A DNA stretch of 64,000 bases from Pseudomonas sp. TNT3. Its GTDB lineage: Bacteria; Pseudomonadota; Gammaproteobacteria; Pseudomonadales; Pseudomonadaceae. Below are positions 46,594 through 55,841 of this stretch, one piece after another. Each line of letters opens with the position of its first letter. The first letter of the stretch is position 1. A program made the translations under genes and the position numbers. A model generated the notes under the pieces. That model worked only from the letters and a program-made list of their open reading frames with translations, was not told the origin of the DNA and searched no databases. The stretch lies in assembly GCF_010095445.2 (NCBI RefSeq), contig NZ_WFGV02000017.1, forward strand, positions 40,963-104,962, in the 5' to 3' direction.

Positions 46594-46907
46594 AGGCTGA
46601 TCCAGATGCCTTGTTCATCTTCGAGACTAGGGACGCTGGTCAGAAATTGTCCGGAACACGGGCCGGCGACGCACTCGCCGTCTTCGATCAGAAACAGTGC
46701 GCCGTGGGTGGCGCACTGGATCAGGCTGTTGCTCGGATCAAGAAACTGGTCGGGTTGCCATTCCAGTCCGACGCCACGATGCGGGCAACGGTTGAGGTAG
46801 ACATAAACCTGTCCACTTCGGCGCACCGCAAGGAGCTTCTGGCCGTCAATGTCAAAGCCACGACTGCTGGAATCGGCGAGCTCCAGGCCCGCACAAAGAA
46901 ACTTCAT
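46590..46907 (-). CDS. Rieske [2Fe-2S] ferredoxin-like protein
   Basis: A 105-residue protein with the two Rieske motifs: CPHRG (Cys41, His43) and CATHG (Cys65, His68). A short [21 protein letters not shown] beta segment precedes them. It has no membrane anchor. It resembles stand-alone ferredoxin-like Rieske proteins of unknown partner. The start at 46907 ([10 protein letters not shown]) fits the fold better than the upstream MRID start. It converges with sfsA, overlapping by four bases. Confidence 0.9.
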   Translation of the reverse strand: MKFLCAGLELADSSSRGFDIDGQKLLAVRRSGQVYVYLNRCPHRGVGLEWQPDQFLDPSNSLIQCATHGALFLIEDGECVAGPCSGQFLTSVPSLEDEQGIWISL

Positions 46908-46958
46908 GTCTATCCTCAAGCACGCCTGCTCGTGACTGGATATGTCAGAGCTTGACGT

Positions 46959-46977
46959 TCAAATGCAAACAATTATC
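46959..46977 (+). promoter_or_regulatory. Candidate Fur box before the heme operon
   Basis: TCAAATGCAAACAATTATC matches the 19-base consensus GATAATGATAATCATTATC at 12 positions. It lies about 95 bases before the start of the heme-binding protein gene. Iron-dependent control is expected for heme uptake genes. Confidence 0.55.
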
Positions 46978-47071
46978 AAATGCCGGCTCCGCCCGTTGGG
47001 TGCAGGTGCCGACGCCGAGAATACTTGGCCTGTCAGCTCCACGCCTGGAAAAACTTTAAAGGAAGCTGTTT

Positions 47072-47944
47072 ATGCGCCTGAGTCCCCGCGCTGCTGCGCT
47101 CTGTGTTGGCCTCCTCGCCAGCCACCACGTTGCCGCAACCGAGTTGCCACAACGTTGGGTCAGTGCCGGTGGCGCCCTGTCGGAGTGGGTCAGCGCGCTG
47201 GGTGGTGAGTCGAAGTTGGTCGGCGTCGACACCACCAGCCAGCACCCGGAGGCACTCAAGGCACTGCCGAGTATCGGTTACCAGCGGCAATTGTCGGCTG
47301 AAGGCATTTTAAGCCTGCGCCCGCAAATATTGGTCGGCACCGAAGAAATGGGGCCACCGCCGATACTGTCGCAGATCCGCAACGCGGGAGTGCAGGTCGA
47401 GCTGTTCTCAGCCCAGCCTGATTTGCCTGCCTTGCAGAGTAACCTGGAGCATTTGGGCAAGTTGCTGGGTGCCGAAGGCCGGGCTTCGAAACTGTTTCAG
47501 GCTTACCAGCAACAGCTTGATCAACAAAAGGTCCGGGTCACCAAGGCGCAGTTGAGTCAGCCGTCACCGGGTGTGCTGGTGCTGATCGGTCACGCGGGCG
47601 GCAAGCCACTGATCGCCGGCAAAGACACCAGCGCGGATTGGCTCCTGCAACGCGCCGGTGGGCATAACCTGGCGACGCATACCGGGTACAAGCCGTTTTC
47701 CGTCGAATCCCTGATCAGCCTGGACCCGGAAGTGCTGGTGTTTGCCGATCGCGCGCTGAGTGGCGAAGAGGCGCGTGCCGCCTTGTTTAAAGAAAACCCT
47801 ATTCTGTCTTCGACACGTGCGGCCAAGGACGGGCGCGTCATCGAGCTCGATCCGACGTTACTGGTCGGCGGGCTGGGGCCGCGGTTACCCGATGAACTGA
47901 AAAAACTGTCTGACGGTTTCTTCCCCGGCACCGCCAAACAATGA
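47072..47944 (+). CDS. phuT: Heme ABC transporter substrate-binding protein (PhuT/HmuT)
   Basis: A 290-residue periplasmic protein. A signal peptide (MRLSPRAAALCVGLLASHHVAA) is followed by a class III binding-protein fold with a rigid interlobe helix. The motifs VSALGGESKLVGVDTTSQHPE and LPSIGYQRQLSAEGILSLRP match HmuT/PhuT. It passes heme to the permease encoded next. It overlaps the permease by four bases. The outer-membrane receptor (phuR) and phuS are absent from this window. Confidence 0.9.
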   Translation: MRLSPRAAALCVGLLASHHVAATELPQRWVSAGGALSEWVSALGGESKLVGVDTTSQHPEALKALPSIGYQRQLSAEGILSLRPQILVGTEEMGPPPILSQIRNAGVQVELFSAQPDLPALQSNLEHLGKLLGAEGRASKLFQAYQQQLDQQKVRVTKAQLSQPSPGVLVLIGHAGGKPLIAGKDTSADWLLQRAGGHNLATHTGYKPFSVESLISLDPEVLVFADRALSGEEARAALFKENPILSSTRAAKDGRVIELDPTLLVGGLGPRLPDELKKLSDGFFPGTAKQ

Positions 47945-48978
47945 CGGTTCTGGTTAAACCGCGTGCATTGTTCATTGGCCTGAGCCTGCTGTGCTTATTG
48001 GCGATCTGGTTGTCGCTGGCGCTTGGGCCGGTCAGTCTGCCGTTGCTCGACACATTGCGCGTAGCGTTACGCATGATCGGCCTGCCCATTGCGCCAGACG
48101 GGCTGGAGCAGGCGGAGCTGATCCTTGGGCAAATACGCCTGCCGCGAACGTTGTTGGGTTTGGCGGTGGGAGGCGTGCTGGCGTTGTCCGGCGTGGCCAT
48201 GCAGGGTCTCTTTCGTAACCCACTGGCCGATCCGGGGTTGGTGGGCGTTTCCAGCGGCGCGGCGCTCGGCGCGGCGATTGCCATTGTCGGTGGTTCGGCG
48301 TTTGGCGGTCTGCCGGAGGCTTTCGGGCCTTACCTGTTATCGCTGTGTGCCTTTCTCGGCGGCCTGGGTGTGACGGCGCTGGTGTATCGGCTGGGTCGGC
48401 GTAACGGTCAGACCAACGTTGCAACAATGTTGTTGGCAGGCATTGCTTTGACTGCTCTGGCGGGATCTGCCGTTGGGCTTTTCACCTATCTGGCGGACGA
48501 CGCCACCCTGCGTACCCTGGCGTTCTGGAACCTGGGCAGCCTCAACGGCGCCAGTTATTCGCGACTTTGGCCATTGCTGTTGATCAGCGCCGGTGTGGCG
48601 CTGTGGCTGCCACGTCGTGCCAAAGCCTTGAATGCATTGTTACTGGGAGAGTCCGAAGCCGGGCACCTGGGCATTGACGTTGAAAGGCTCAAGCGCGAGC
48701 TGGTCTTCTGCACGGCGCTGGGAGTAGGGGCAGCTGTGGCGGCGGCAGGAATGATTGGCTTTGTCGGGTTGGTGGTGCCGCATCTGGTGCGTCTGCTGGC
48801 CGGACCTGATCATCGAGTGCTGTTACCCGCCTCGGTGTTGGCCGGCGCCAGTCTCTTGCTGTTTGCTGACCTGGTAGCGCGGCTGGCACTGGCGCCTGCC
48901 GAGCTGCCCATTGGCATTGTTACGGCGTTCATTGGTGCTCCGTTCTTTCTGTACCTGCTCCTCAGAGGACGCGCCTGA
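47941..48978 (+). CDS. phuU: Heme ABC transporter permease (PhuU/HmuU)
   Basis: A 345-residue FecCD-family permease with about nine or ten hydrophobic segments. The conserved cytoplasmic motif ([15 protein letters not shown]) and [19 protein letters not shown] are characteristic. It moves heme or siderophore across the inner membrane with the ATPase encoded next. It overlaps both neighbours (phuT by four bases, phuV by one), a tight phuTUV operon. Confidence 0.92.
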   Translation: MTVLVKPRALFIGLSLLCLLAIWLSLALGPVSLPLLDTLRVALRMIGLPIAPDGLEQAELILGQIRLPRTLLGLAVGGVLALSGVAMQGLFRNPLADPGLVGVSSGAALGAAIAIVGGSAFGGLPEAFGPYLLSLCAFLGGLGVTALVYRLGRRNGQTNVATMLLAGIALTALAGSAVGLFTYLADDATLRTLAFWNLGSLNGASYSRLWPLLLISAGVALWLPRRAKALNALLLGESEAGHLGIDVERLKRELVFCTALGVGAAVAAAGMIGFVGLVVPHLVRLLAGPDHRVLLPASVLAGASLLLFADLVARLALAPAELPIGIVTAFIGAPFFLYLLLRGRA

Positions 48979-49745
48979 TGCTGCGAACGCAAAATCTGCA
49001 AATCCGCCGCGGCCGCAAGACCGTGCTGATGGATATCACGCTTGAACTCAAACCGGGGGAAGTCCTGGGTGTGCTGGGACCTAACGGTGCCGGCAAGAGC
49101 ACCTTGCTTGGCGCCTTGTGTGGCGAGTTGAAGGCTGATCACGGAAACATCTGGCTGGGTGAGCATGAGTTGAGTCACTGGACCGGGGCGTTGCGAGCCC
49201 AGCGTCTGGCGGTATTGCCGCAGGTGTCGACGCTGGACTTTGCCTTTCGGGTCGAAGAAGTGGTCGGCATGGGGCGTTTGCCTTATCAGAGTGGTCGTGT
49301 CCGGGATGACGAGATTGTCGCGGCGGCCTTGAACGCCGCCGATGCCGGGCATTTGCATGGCCGCAGTTACCTGGCGCTGTCCGGAGGTGAGCGTCAGCGA
49401 ATACATCTGGCGCGGGTGTTGGCACAGCTCTGGCCAGGTGAAGCGGGGCAGACCTTGCTGCTCGACGAGCCCACGTCGATGCTCGATCCGTTGCATCAGC
49501 ACACCACACTGCAAGCTGTGCGCGAATTCGCCGATCGTGGTGCGGCGGTAATGGTGATCCTGCATGATCTGAACCTGGCAGCGCGCTATTGTGATCGACT
49601 GTTGCTGCTCGAAGGCGGACGACCTGTTGCGCTGGATACGCCGGAACGGGTGTTACGTCCTGATCGACTCCAGGCAGTGTTCGGTCTGGAAGTGCTGGTG
49701 CAGCAGCACCCGGAACGTGGGCATCCGCTGATCATCGCCCGCTAG
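48978..49745 (+). CDS. phuV: Heme ABC transporter ATP-binding protein (PhuV/HmuV)
   Basis: A 255-residue ATPase. Walker [10 protein letters not shown], signature [15 protein letters not shown] and Walker [12 protein letters not shown] are all intact. It belongs to the HmuV group, with a C-terminal segment that follows the heme-uptake form. It energises the permease. The next gene, a ChaN lipoprotein, starts 21 bases later. Confidence 0.93.
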   Translation: MLRTQNLQIRRGRKTVLMDITLELKPGEVLGVLGPNGAGKSTLLGALCGELKADHGNIWLGEHELSHWTGALRAQRLAVLPQVSTLDFAFRVEEVVGMGRLPYQSGRVRDDEIVAAALNAADAGHLHGRSYLALSGGERQRIHLARVLAQLWPGEAGQTLLLDEPTSMLDPLHQHTTLQAVREFADRGAAVMVILHDLNLAARYCDRLLLLEGGRPVALDTPERVLRPDRLQAVFGLEVLVQQHPERGHPLIIAR

Positions 49746-49766
49746 ATCTGTTACTGGGGGGAATCC

Positions 49767-50630
49767 ATGCGCGTAATGCTGATACTGGGATTGTTATTGC
49801 TGAGTGCCTGTACGCATGTTTCGGCGCCGCCACCTGTGGTGGGTGAGATTCGCGACTTGCACAGTGGTCAGGCTGTGACGCCGCAGGCGCTGATTGCGGC
49901 GTTGGCCAAGTCTTCTCGACTGATCGTGGGTGAGCAGCATGACAACCGCGATCACCATGAGCTGCAGTTGTGGTTGTTGCAGTCGTTGGGGGATAGGCGG
50001 CCTCAGGGCAGTTTGCTGTTGGAGATGCTCACACCGGATCAGCAACCTCGTGTTGATGAAGTGCGTCACGCCGCGACGCCGCCGAAGGATCTGCCTGGAT
50101 CTCTGGCCTGGCAGTCTGGCTGGGAGTGGGACCTGTACGGGCCTATCGTTCGATTTTCCCTGACTCAACCGTACCCATTGCTGGCGGCAAATCTGGACGT
50201 GCCTGAAGTCCGTGCCATCTACGCAAACCCACCCACGCTGAGCGGTTCGCGTTCCAATGCATCGTCCGTGAGAGACGAGCTTCTGAAACAAGTCAGCGAC
50301 TCGCATTGTGGACTGTTACCCGCGTCGCAAATGCCGGCAATGCTGGCGGTTCAGCAGCAGCGCGATCGACGCATGGCCGAGCGCTTGCTCGCTGCCCCCG
50401 AGCCTTCGGTGCTGTATGCCGGAGCTTTTCATGCGCGCAAGGATGTTGGTGTGCCTATTCATCTGCTCGATCTGGGAGCCCCCGAGGCGCCGACAGTATT
50501 GATGCTGGCTCAGCAGGGTAGCGAGGTCACGTCGCAGATGGCTGATTTCGTTTGGTACACCCCGAAAATGCCAACCCCGGATTACTGCGAGCAGATGCGA
50601 AAACAGTTCGGCAAGCCGTCGAAGAAGTAA
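49767..50630 (+). CDS. phuW: ChaN-family lipoprotein (PhuW)
   Basis: A 287-residue lipoprotein with lipobox LLLLSACTH. The ChaN domain (about 40-260) holds conserved segments SRLIVGEQHDNRDHHELQLWLLQ and a DFVWYTP tail. ChaN proteins bind heme as a dimer and are implicated in heme uptake or iron release in the periplasm. Its position after phuTUV matches PhuW of P. aeruginosa. The PrrF sRNA follows it. Confidence 0.85.
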   Translation: MRVMLILGLLLLSACTHVSAPPPVVGEIRDLHSGQAVTPQALIAALAKSSRLIVGEQHDNRDHHELQLWLLQSLGDRRPQGSLLLEMLTPDQQPRVDEVRHAATPPKDLPGSLAWQSGWEWDLYGPIVRFSLTQPYPLLAANLDVPEVRAIYANPPTLSGSRSNASSVRDELLKQVSDSHCGLLPASQMPAMLAVQQQRDRRMAERLLAAPEPSVLYAGAFHARKDVGVPIHLLDLGAPEAPTVLMLAQQGSEVTSQMADFVWYTPKMPTPDYCEQMRKQFGKPSKK

Positions 50631-50654
50631 GTCTGTACGGGGTTTTTTGACAGG

Positions 50655-50767
50655 CAAAAAAAGACCCGGCAAGAGCCGGGTCAAATAACCGTGATTAGCC
50701 TGATGAGGAGATATCTGAGAGTCCGAACCAAGGGCTGTTCAAATATCGACCAGTCTCGCGACTGGTT
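50655..50767 (-). ncRNA. prrF: PrrF iron-responsive sRNA (single copy)
   Basis: Read on the minus strand the segment opens AACCAGTCGCGAGACTGG and includes GGTTCGGACTCTCAG and GATATCTCCTCATCAGGC, the conserved PrrF antisense core, ending in the terminator GACCCGGC-TCTT-GCCGGGTC plus T-run (50655-50682). The length is about 113 nucleotides, like PrrF1. PrrF pairs with sodB and other iron-protein mRNAs to spare iron. In P. aeruginosa two tandem copies lie next to phuW; here one copy lies beside phuW. Its promoter and Fur box are described separately. Ends are inferred from promoter spacing and terminator. Confidence 0.93.
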
Positions 50768-50768
50768 G

Positions 50769-50801
50769 TGATAATCATAGCGATTCTCATTACCATGTCA
50801 A
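50769..50801 (-). promoter_or_regulatory. PrrF promoter with Fur box
   Basis: On the minus strand TTGACA (plus 50796-50801), a 16-base spacer and TATGAT (plus 50774-50779) form a strong sigma-70 promoter. GATAATCATAGCGATTCTC (plus 50769-50787) covers the -10 and matches the Fur consensus at 14 of 19 bases. Fur-iron would block transcription when iron is plentiful. Confidence 0.9.
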
Positions 50802-50877
50802 CAGCTGATTTTTCGTTGCCTTTGAATTTCCCAGAAAATCATCCGAGAGGCCCGTAATCATTGGGCTCCACGTCTAT

Positions 50878-51153
50878 TCAATTTTTGTGACGGGACGAAA
50901 TAGCCTCCAGTTGCTTGTTCAACGCTTCCTTTCGTTCTGCAGGAATGTCGTTCCAGTGCACATCCATCAGGGCGCCTTCGATTGCATACAACAACACCTT
51001 GGACGCCCGAAACCCGCGCGTACGCACGGCTCGATAGGCATCCACCGCCCCGAGGCGACGCAAGTCCGAGGCGCTGTGGATGCCCACGGCATGCAGCCAT
51101 TGCGCCGACGTCTTGCCAAGATTCTTCAGGTGTTGCAGTTCATCATTCATCAA
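50878..51153 (-). CDS. TfoX/Sxy C-terminal domain protein
   Basis: A 91-residue protein consisting of the TfoX C-terminal domain only: LKNLGKTSAQWLHAVGIHSASDLRRLGAVDAYRAV, a helix-hairpin-helix-like helical fold. Full TfoX also has an N-terminal domain. Competence regulation by TfoX is known in Haemophilus and Vibrio; for this short Pseudomonas form the role is unknown. Confidence 0.85.
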   Translation of the reverse strand: MMNDELQHLKNLGKTSAQWLHAVGIHSASDLRRLGAVDAYRAVRTRGFRASKVLLYAIEGALMDVHWNDIPAERKEALNKQLEAISSRHKN

Positions 51154-51393
51154 GCCTCCTTGCGACGGCCGAATGGTGCGTGGGCAAGCTTCTCAGGAGT
51201 GTAGCCATCAGTAGGAAAAGCGTGATTCTTTGGTCGGTTTCAGGGCAAATGCTTCTAAGAAACGTTGGCGCCGAGTCCAAGGAAATACGTGAATCGAATC
51301 GAAAGAGGGTGCCGGAATCGAGTGGATCGGATGTTACGACCCATAGTCCAGCGCAAAGCGGGGGCGCTGGACCGTTCGGTTAACAGGTCGTTT

Positions 51394-51738
51394 TTAGCGA
51401 GTGCGATATCGCAGACGGGTTCCGAAGTTCATCGACATAAGGATCTCGTCCGCACTCAGTTCTGCGGGGAAATAGGCACCGGAAATCTGCGCGTGGGCCA
51501 GGCTGGCGCCTTCGAGTGAGGATTTGCGAAAGTCGATGCCGCGCAAGTCGGCGGAGCGAAAATAAGCGTCGGTGAAGTCGACACCTTCGGCATTCAACTC
51601 ACGCAGGTCCAGGCCGCGGAAGTCACCACCGATCATGTCGATGGTTCCTTCCTTGGGGCGTTCATTGTTGAAACCTGTGATGTCGTCTTTGTGCAGCAAG
51701 GCATAAAGCGGAGTGTCGAGGAGTTTGGGCTGGCTCAT
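51394..51738 (-). CDS. Pentapeptide-repeat protein
   Basis: A 114-residue protein. Pentapeptide A(D/N)LXX-like repeats occupy about residues 38-90: FRGLDLRELNAEGVDFTD, then AYFRSADLRGIDF and SLEGASLAHAQISG, which would form a right-handed beta-helix. The N-terminus contains an LLHKDDITGF helix. The function is unknown; some pentapeptide proteins inhibit gyrase, but this one is short. The gene is surrounded by moderate gaps and seems monocistronic. Confidence 0.85.
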   Translation of the reverse strand: MSQPKLLDTPLYALLHKDDITGFNNERPKEGTIDMIGGDFRGLDLRELNAEGVDFTDAYFRSADLRGIDFRKSSLEGASLAHAQISGAYFPAELSADEILMSMNFGTRLRYRTR

Positions 51739-51826
51739 GTCACATCACCTGTTGGTTTTATGACGCCAGTATAGTGCCACTATTTGACAGCCGTGAAGCC
51801 ACGCAGGCCCCACGGCTGAAATATCC

Positions 51827-53383
51827 TTACAGGCCGGGCAGTCGCTGGCGAATTTGCGCTACGACAGTGTCGAGCGTCCCGCTTTCGTTGGTTTGAACTC
51901 GTTTGCTGCACAGAATCTCTGCAGGTGTCAGGGCTTCGCGATTGGCCTGCTGATCGGCGATTACCGCGAGGTCAGCGTCGGAAGGGTCGGTTTTATCGGC
52001 TTGGCGCAATGCCAACCACCCCTCGATGACCGCTTGTGGGGCGTTGCAATCAAGGATCAAAAATGGCGCGCCAGTGGACTCGGCGATTTTCGCTGCGCCG
52101 TCGCGTTGCTCACGCTTGAGGTAAGTGGCGTCGACTACGACAGGGAAGCCGGCACGCAGGATCACGGCCGCGATTTCATGCAGGCGTGTATAGGTTGCGG
52201 CGCTGGCGTCGGCGCTATAAATGCCGGCATGCGGATCGTTTGTCACGGTCTGCTCGCCGAACAGGCGCTTGCGTTCCACATCGGAGCGCAGGCGAATCGC
52301 GCCCAGTGCTTCCACCAGGCGCATTGCCACACGGCTCTTGCCGACAGCAGAAACACCGTGGGTGATGGCCATGAAACGCGAAGGAATGGTGCTGTAGCTT
52401 TCAGCCAGGTTGGCGTAGTTGCGATATTGACGCAGCGTTGTCGCGCGCTGCACAGGGTCGGCTTCGGCCGGCATGCTGAACAGGGTGACCTTGGCACGAA
52501 CCAGCGCGCGGTAGGCCTTGTAGAAGTTCAGCAGTTCAAGGCCCTGGTAATCGCCAGTCAGTTCCAGGTATTGGCTGATGAAACGGCGCGCCAGACTTTT
52601 CAGGCCGCGGTCTTCAAGGTCCATCGCCAGGAAACCGGTGTCGGCGTAGACGTCGGTGAAGCGGAACGGCTCGTTAAATTCGATGCAGTCGAAGATCACG
52701 ACTTTGCCGTCAATCAGGGTGGCGTTACCCAGATGGATATCACCGTGGCATTCGCGGATAAAACCGTCGGCCTTGCGCTGGGCAAACAGCGGTTTGAGGC
52801 GTTCGAAGCTGCTTTCCGCCCAGGCTTGAAGGGCATCAAGTTGCAGCAGATCGGCCTTGTCGCTGAGGAATGGACGGATTTGCTCGAAGTTCTGACTGAC
52901 AGGGGCCATCACGCTGTCCGGCTGACCGGCTTCATGTTCGGCGGGGACCTTCGGCGCGTTGAGGTGGAAATGAGCAATTTGCGCGGCCATCTCGTCGATG
53001 TGCGCGGTGGTCAGTTCACCATTGGCCTGCAGCGTGCTCAGCAGATTAGCCTGCGGAAACTGGCGCATTTTCAGGGCGAATTCGATGGCCGGTCCTTCGC
53101 CACCCAGTTGGGGGGCATCTGCGCTGCCAGTTATCGGCAACACTTCAAGATACAAATCGCTGGTCAAACGTTGGTTAAGTCGCAGCTCTTCGCCGCAAAA
53201 ATGCTCGCGAGCGTCGAGACTGGTGAAGTCGAGGAAGCCGAAATTCATGGGCTTCTTCACTTTATAAGCAAACGGGCCGGTGAGCAGGACCCAGGAAATG
53301 TGGGTCTCGATGACCTGGAACCCTTCTACGGGATGCGGGTAGAGGGCCGGGTTTTGCAGGGCAGCGATCAGGGACTGGCTCAC
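51827..53383 (-). CDS. Fused aminoglycoside-phosphotransferase-like / P-loop ATPase protein
   Basis: A 518-residue protein with two domains. Residues ~1-320 form an APH/choline-kinase-like fold with the catalytic loop HGDIHLGNATL near 215 and DCIEFNEPF with a metal-binding Asp near 232. Residues ~330-518 hold a P-loop NTPase with the variant Walker A GVSAVGKSR and a later DATYLKREQR segment typical of AAA/zeta-toxin-like kinases. The combination is annotated as a bifunctional APH/ATP-binding protein in pseudomonads. The substrate is unknown, and resistance function should not be assumed. Confidence 0.85.
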   Translation of the reverse strand: MSQSLIAALQNPALYPHPVEGFQVIETHISWVLLTGPFAYKVKKPMNFGFLDFTSLDAREHFCGEELRLNQRLTSDLYLEVLPITGSADAPQLGGEGPAIEFALKMRQFPQANLLSTLQANGELTTAHIDEMAAQIAHFHLNAPKVPAEHEAGQPDSVMAPVSQNFEQIRPFLSDKADLLQLDALQAWAESSFERLKPLFAQRKADGFIRECHGDIHLGNATLIDGKVVIFDCIEFNEPFRFTDVYADTGFLAMDLEDRGLKSLARRFISQYLELTGDYQGLELLNFYKAYRALVRAKVTLFSMPAEADPVQRATTLRQYRNYANLAESYSTIPSRFMAITHGVSAVGKSRVAMRLVEALGAIRLRSDVERKRLFGEQTVTNDPHAGIYSADASAATYTRLHEIAAVILRAGFPVVVDATYLKREQRDGAAKIAESTGAPFLILDCNAPQAVIEGWLALRQADKTDPSDADLAVIADQQANREALTPAEILCSKRVQTNESGTLDTVVAQIRQRLPGL

Positions 53384-53500
53384 AGGCGATCCTTCAGAGT
53401 CTGGGAAAATTCACGGTCGCCATTATGGCCGCAAGTCCGCCCGACGCAAACCTCGGAGGGCTTCTGTTGAGTATGAATAAAGTGCGTATAATCCGCCGCC

Positions 53501-55825
53501 ATGACTCGTACTCGATCCCCCCGCACTCCAAAAAAACCACCTTCCAAGGGCATGCGCCCCTGGCTGGGATGGGCCCTTAAACTCAGTCTGGTCGGCCTTG
53601 TGGTGCTCGCCGGTTTCGCGGTTTACCTCGACGCCATCGTCCAGGAGAAGTTCTCTGGCAAGCGCTGGACAATCCCGGCCAAGGTCTACGCCCGCCCGCT
53701 GGAACTGTTCACCGGCCAGAAGCTGAGCAAAGAAGATTTCCTCACCGAACTGGACGCTTTGGGCTACCGGCGCGAAAGCGTGAGCAATGGGCCGGGCGCT
53801 GCGGCGGTCAATGGCAACACTGTCGACCTGAACACCCGTGGCTTCCAGTTCTATGAAGGCATGGAGAAGGCCCAACCGGTGCGTGTCCGGTTCTCGGGTG
53901 ACTATGTCGCCGAGCTCTCCGCGACGAACGGTTCGAAGCTGTCCGTTGTCCGGCTTGAGCCGCTGATGATCGGTGGGATCTATCCGAAAAATCTCGAAGA
54001 CAGGATTCTGATCAAGATCGATCAGGTCCCGCCGTACCTGCTGGAAACCCTCGTCGCAGTTGAAGACCGGGATTTCTACAGTCACTGGGGCGTTTCGCCC
54101 AAGTCGATCATGCGAGCCCTTTACGTCAACACCTCTGGCGGCAGGATGACGCAGGGCGGCAGTACGCTGACGCAACAATTGGTCAAGAACTTCTACCTGA
54201 CCAGCGAGCGCAGCCTGTCTCGCAAACTCACCGAAGCCATGATGGCGATGTTGCTTGAGTTGCATTACGACAAGCGGGAAATTCTTGAGGCGTACCTCAA
54301 TGAAGTGTTCGTCGGTCAGGATGGGCAGCGCGCGGTGCACGGTTTTGGCCTGGCCAGTCAGTTCTTCTTCGGGCAGCCGTTGTCCGAGCTGAAACTGCAT
54401 CAGGTTGCGTTGCTGGTCGGTATGGTCAAGGGACCGTCCTATTACAACCCGCGTCGCAATCCTGAGCGCGCGCTTGAGCGGCGAAATCTGGTGCTCGACG
54501 TGCTTGAGCAGCAAGGCGTTGCCACCGCCGAACAGGTCGCTGCAGCGAAGAAAATGCCACTGGGTGTGACTACGCGCGGCAGATTGGCTGATAGCTCGTT
54601 CCCGGGTTTCATCGATCTGGTCAAGCGTCAGCTGCGCCAGGATTATCGTGACGAAGACTTGACTGAGGAAGGCCTGCGGATTTTCACCAGTTTCGACCCG
54701 ATTCTGCAGATGAAAGCTGAAGCATCGGTCAACGATACGTTCAAGCGTCTGTCCGGGCGCAAAGGGGCCGATGAAGTTGAAGCGGCCATGGTCGTGACTA
54801 ACCCGGAAACAGGTGAAGTCCAGGCCATGATCGGCAGTCGGCAGGCCAGTTTTGCCGGTTTCAACCGCGCACTGGATGCGGTCAGGCCGATTGGCTCGCT
54901 GATAAAGCCGGCGGTTTATCTGACCGCCCTTGAGAAGCCAAGCCAGTACACGCTGACCAGTTGGCTGTCCGATGATGCTTTTTCCGTCAAGGGGGCTGAC
55001 GGTCAGGTCTGGAAGCCGCAGAACTATGATCGCCGCTCCCATGGCACGGTTTTCCTTTATCAAGGGTTGGCGCATTCCTACAACTTGTCGACCGCGCGTC
55101 TTGGGTTGGCGGTGGGTGTACCCAACGTGCTCAAGACGCTGGCGCGCCTTGGAGTGACTCGTGAATTTCCGGCTTTCCCTTCGATGTTGCTCGGGGCGGG
55201 AGGTTTGACTCCGATCGAAGTCGCGACCATGTATCAGACCCTGGCCAACGGTGGTTTCAATACGCCGATGCGCGGGATTCGTAGCGTGCTGACTGCTGAA
55301 GGCGAGCCGCTCAAGCGTTACCCGTTCCAGATCGAGCAACGCTTCGATCCGGCGTCCATTTATCTGATTCAAAGCGCCATGCAGCGGGTCATGCGTGAAG
55401 GTACGGGCAGTTCGGTTTACAACGTGTTACCGAAAACCCTGACGCTGGCCGGCAAGACCGGTACCAGTAACGACTCTCGAGACAGCTGGTTCGCAGGGTT
55501 CAGTCAGGACTTGCTGGCGGTGGTGTGGTTGGGGCGCGATGATAACGGCAAGACGCCGTTTACCGGCGCTACCGGTGCATTGCAGGTCTGGTCCAGTTTC
55601 ATGCGCAAGGCCGATCCGTTGCCGTTGGACATGCCGCAGCCCGACAACATCGTGCAGGCGTGGGTCGATTCGCGCACGGGACAGGGTTCGGATGCCAGCT
55701 GCCCAGGCGTCGTGCAGATGCCGTATATTCGCGGCAGCGAACCACCTCCTGGTGCCGCCTGCGGTGGCGAAAGCCCTGCTTCTGGCGAAACGGTGATGGA
55801 TTGGGTCAAAGGCTGGATGAATTAA
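53501..55825 (+). CDS. mrcB: MrcB, penicillin-binding protein 1b
   Basis: A 774-residue bifunctional peptidoglycan synthase. A basic tail and one membrane anchor (about 25-45) are followed by a UB2H-like domain. The glycosyltransferase domain has the catalytic Glu in VEDRDFYSHWG (about 188) and GGSTLTQQLVKNF. The transpeptidase domain has active-site Ser in RPIGSLIKPA (about 466), SYN near 528 and KTGT near 651. It polymerises and crosslinks peptidoglycan at the division site. Its lipoprotein partner is not adjacent. Confidence 0.97.
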   Translation: MTRTRSPRTPKKPPSKGMRPWLGWALKLSLVGLVVLAGFAVYLDAIVQEKFSGKRWTIPAKVYARPLELFTGQKLSKEDFLTELDALGYRRESVSNGPGAAAVNGNTVDLNTRGFQFYEGMEKAQPVRVRFSGDYVAELSATNGSKLSVVRLEPLMIGGIYPKNLEDRILIKIDQVPPYLLETLVAVEDRDFYSHWGVSPKSIMRALYVNTSGGRMTQGGSTLTQQLVKNFYLTSERSLSRKLTEAMMAMLLELHYDKREILEAYLNEVFVGQDGQRAVHGFGLASQFFFGQPLSELKLHQVALLVGMVKGPSYYNPRRNPERALERRNLVLDVLEQQGVATAEQVAAAKKMPLGVTTRGRLADSSFPGFIDLVKRQLRQDYRDEDLTEEGLRIFTSFDPILQMKAEASVNDTFKRLSGRKGADEVEAAMVVTNPETGEVQAMIGSRQASFAGFNRALDAVRPIGSLIKPAVYLTALEKPSQYTLTSWLSDDAFSVKGADGQVWKPQNYDRRSHGTVFLYQGLAHSYNLSTARLGLAVGVPNVLKTLARLGVTREFPAFPSMLLGAGGLTPIEVATMYQTLANGGFNTPMRGIRSVLTAEGEPLKRYPFQIEQRFDPASIYLIQSAMQRVMREGTGSSVYNVLPKTLTLAGKTGTSNDSRDSWFAGFSQDLLAVVWLGRDDNGKTPFTGATGALQVWSSFMRKADPLPLDMPQPDNIVQAWVDSRTGQGSDASCPGVVQMPYIRGSEPPPGAACGGESPASGETVMDWVKGWMN

Positions 55826-55841
55826 GCAAAGAGGGTTTCAA

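Noticed and set aside
51827..53383. Calling the APH-like protein an antibiotic-resistance gene
   Set aside because: It is fused to a P-loop domain and chromosomal core in character; the APH fold also serves unrelated kinases.
53423..55372. A 649-codon minus-strand frame opposite mrcB
   Set aside because: Composition (Arg/Gln/His-rich, no motifs) is that of an antisense shadow; mrcB has all PBP motifs.
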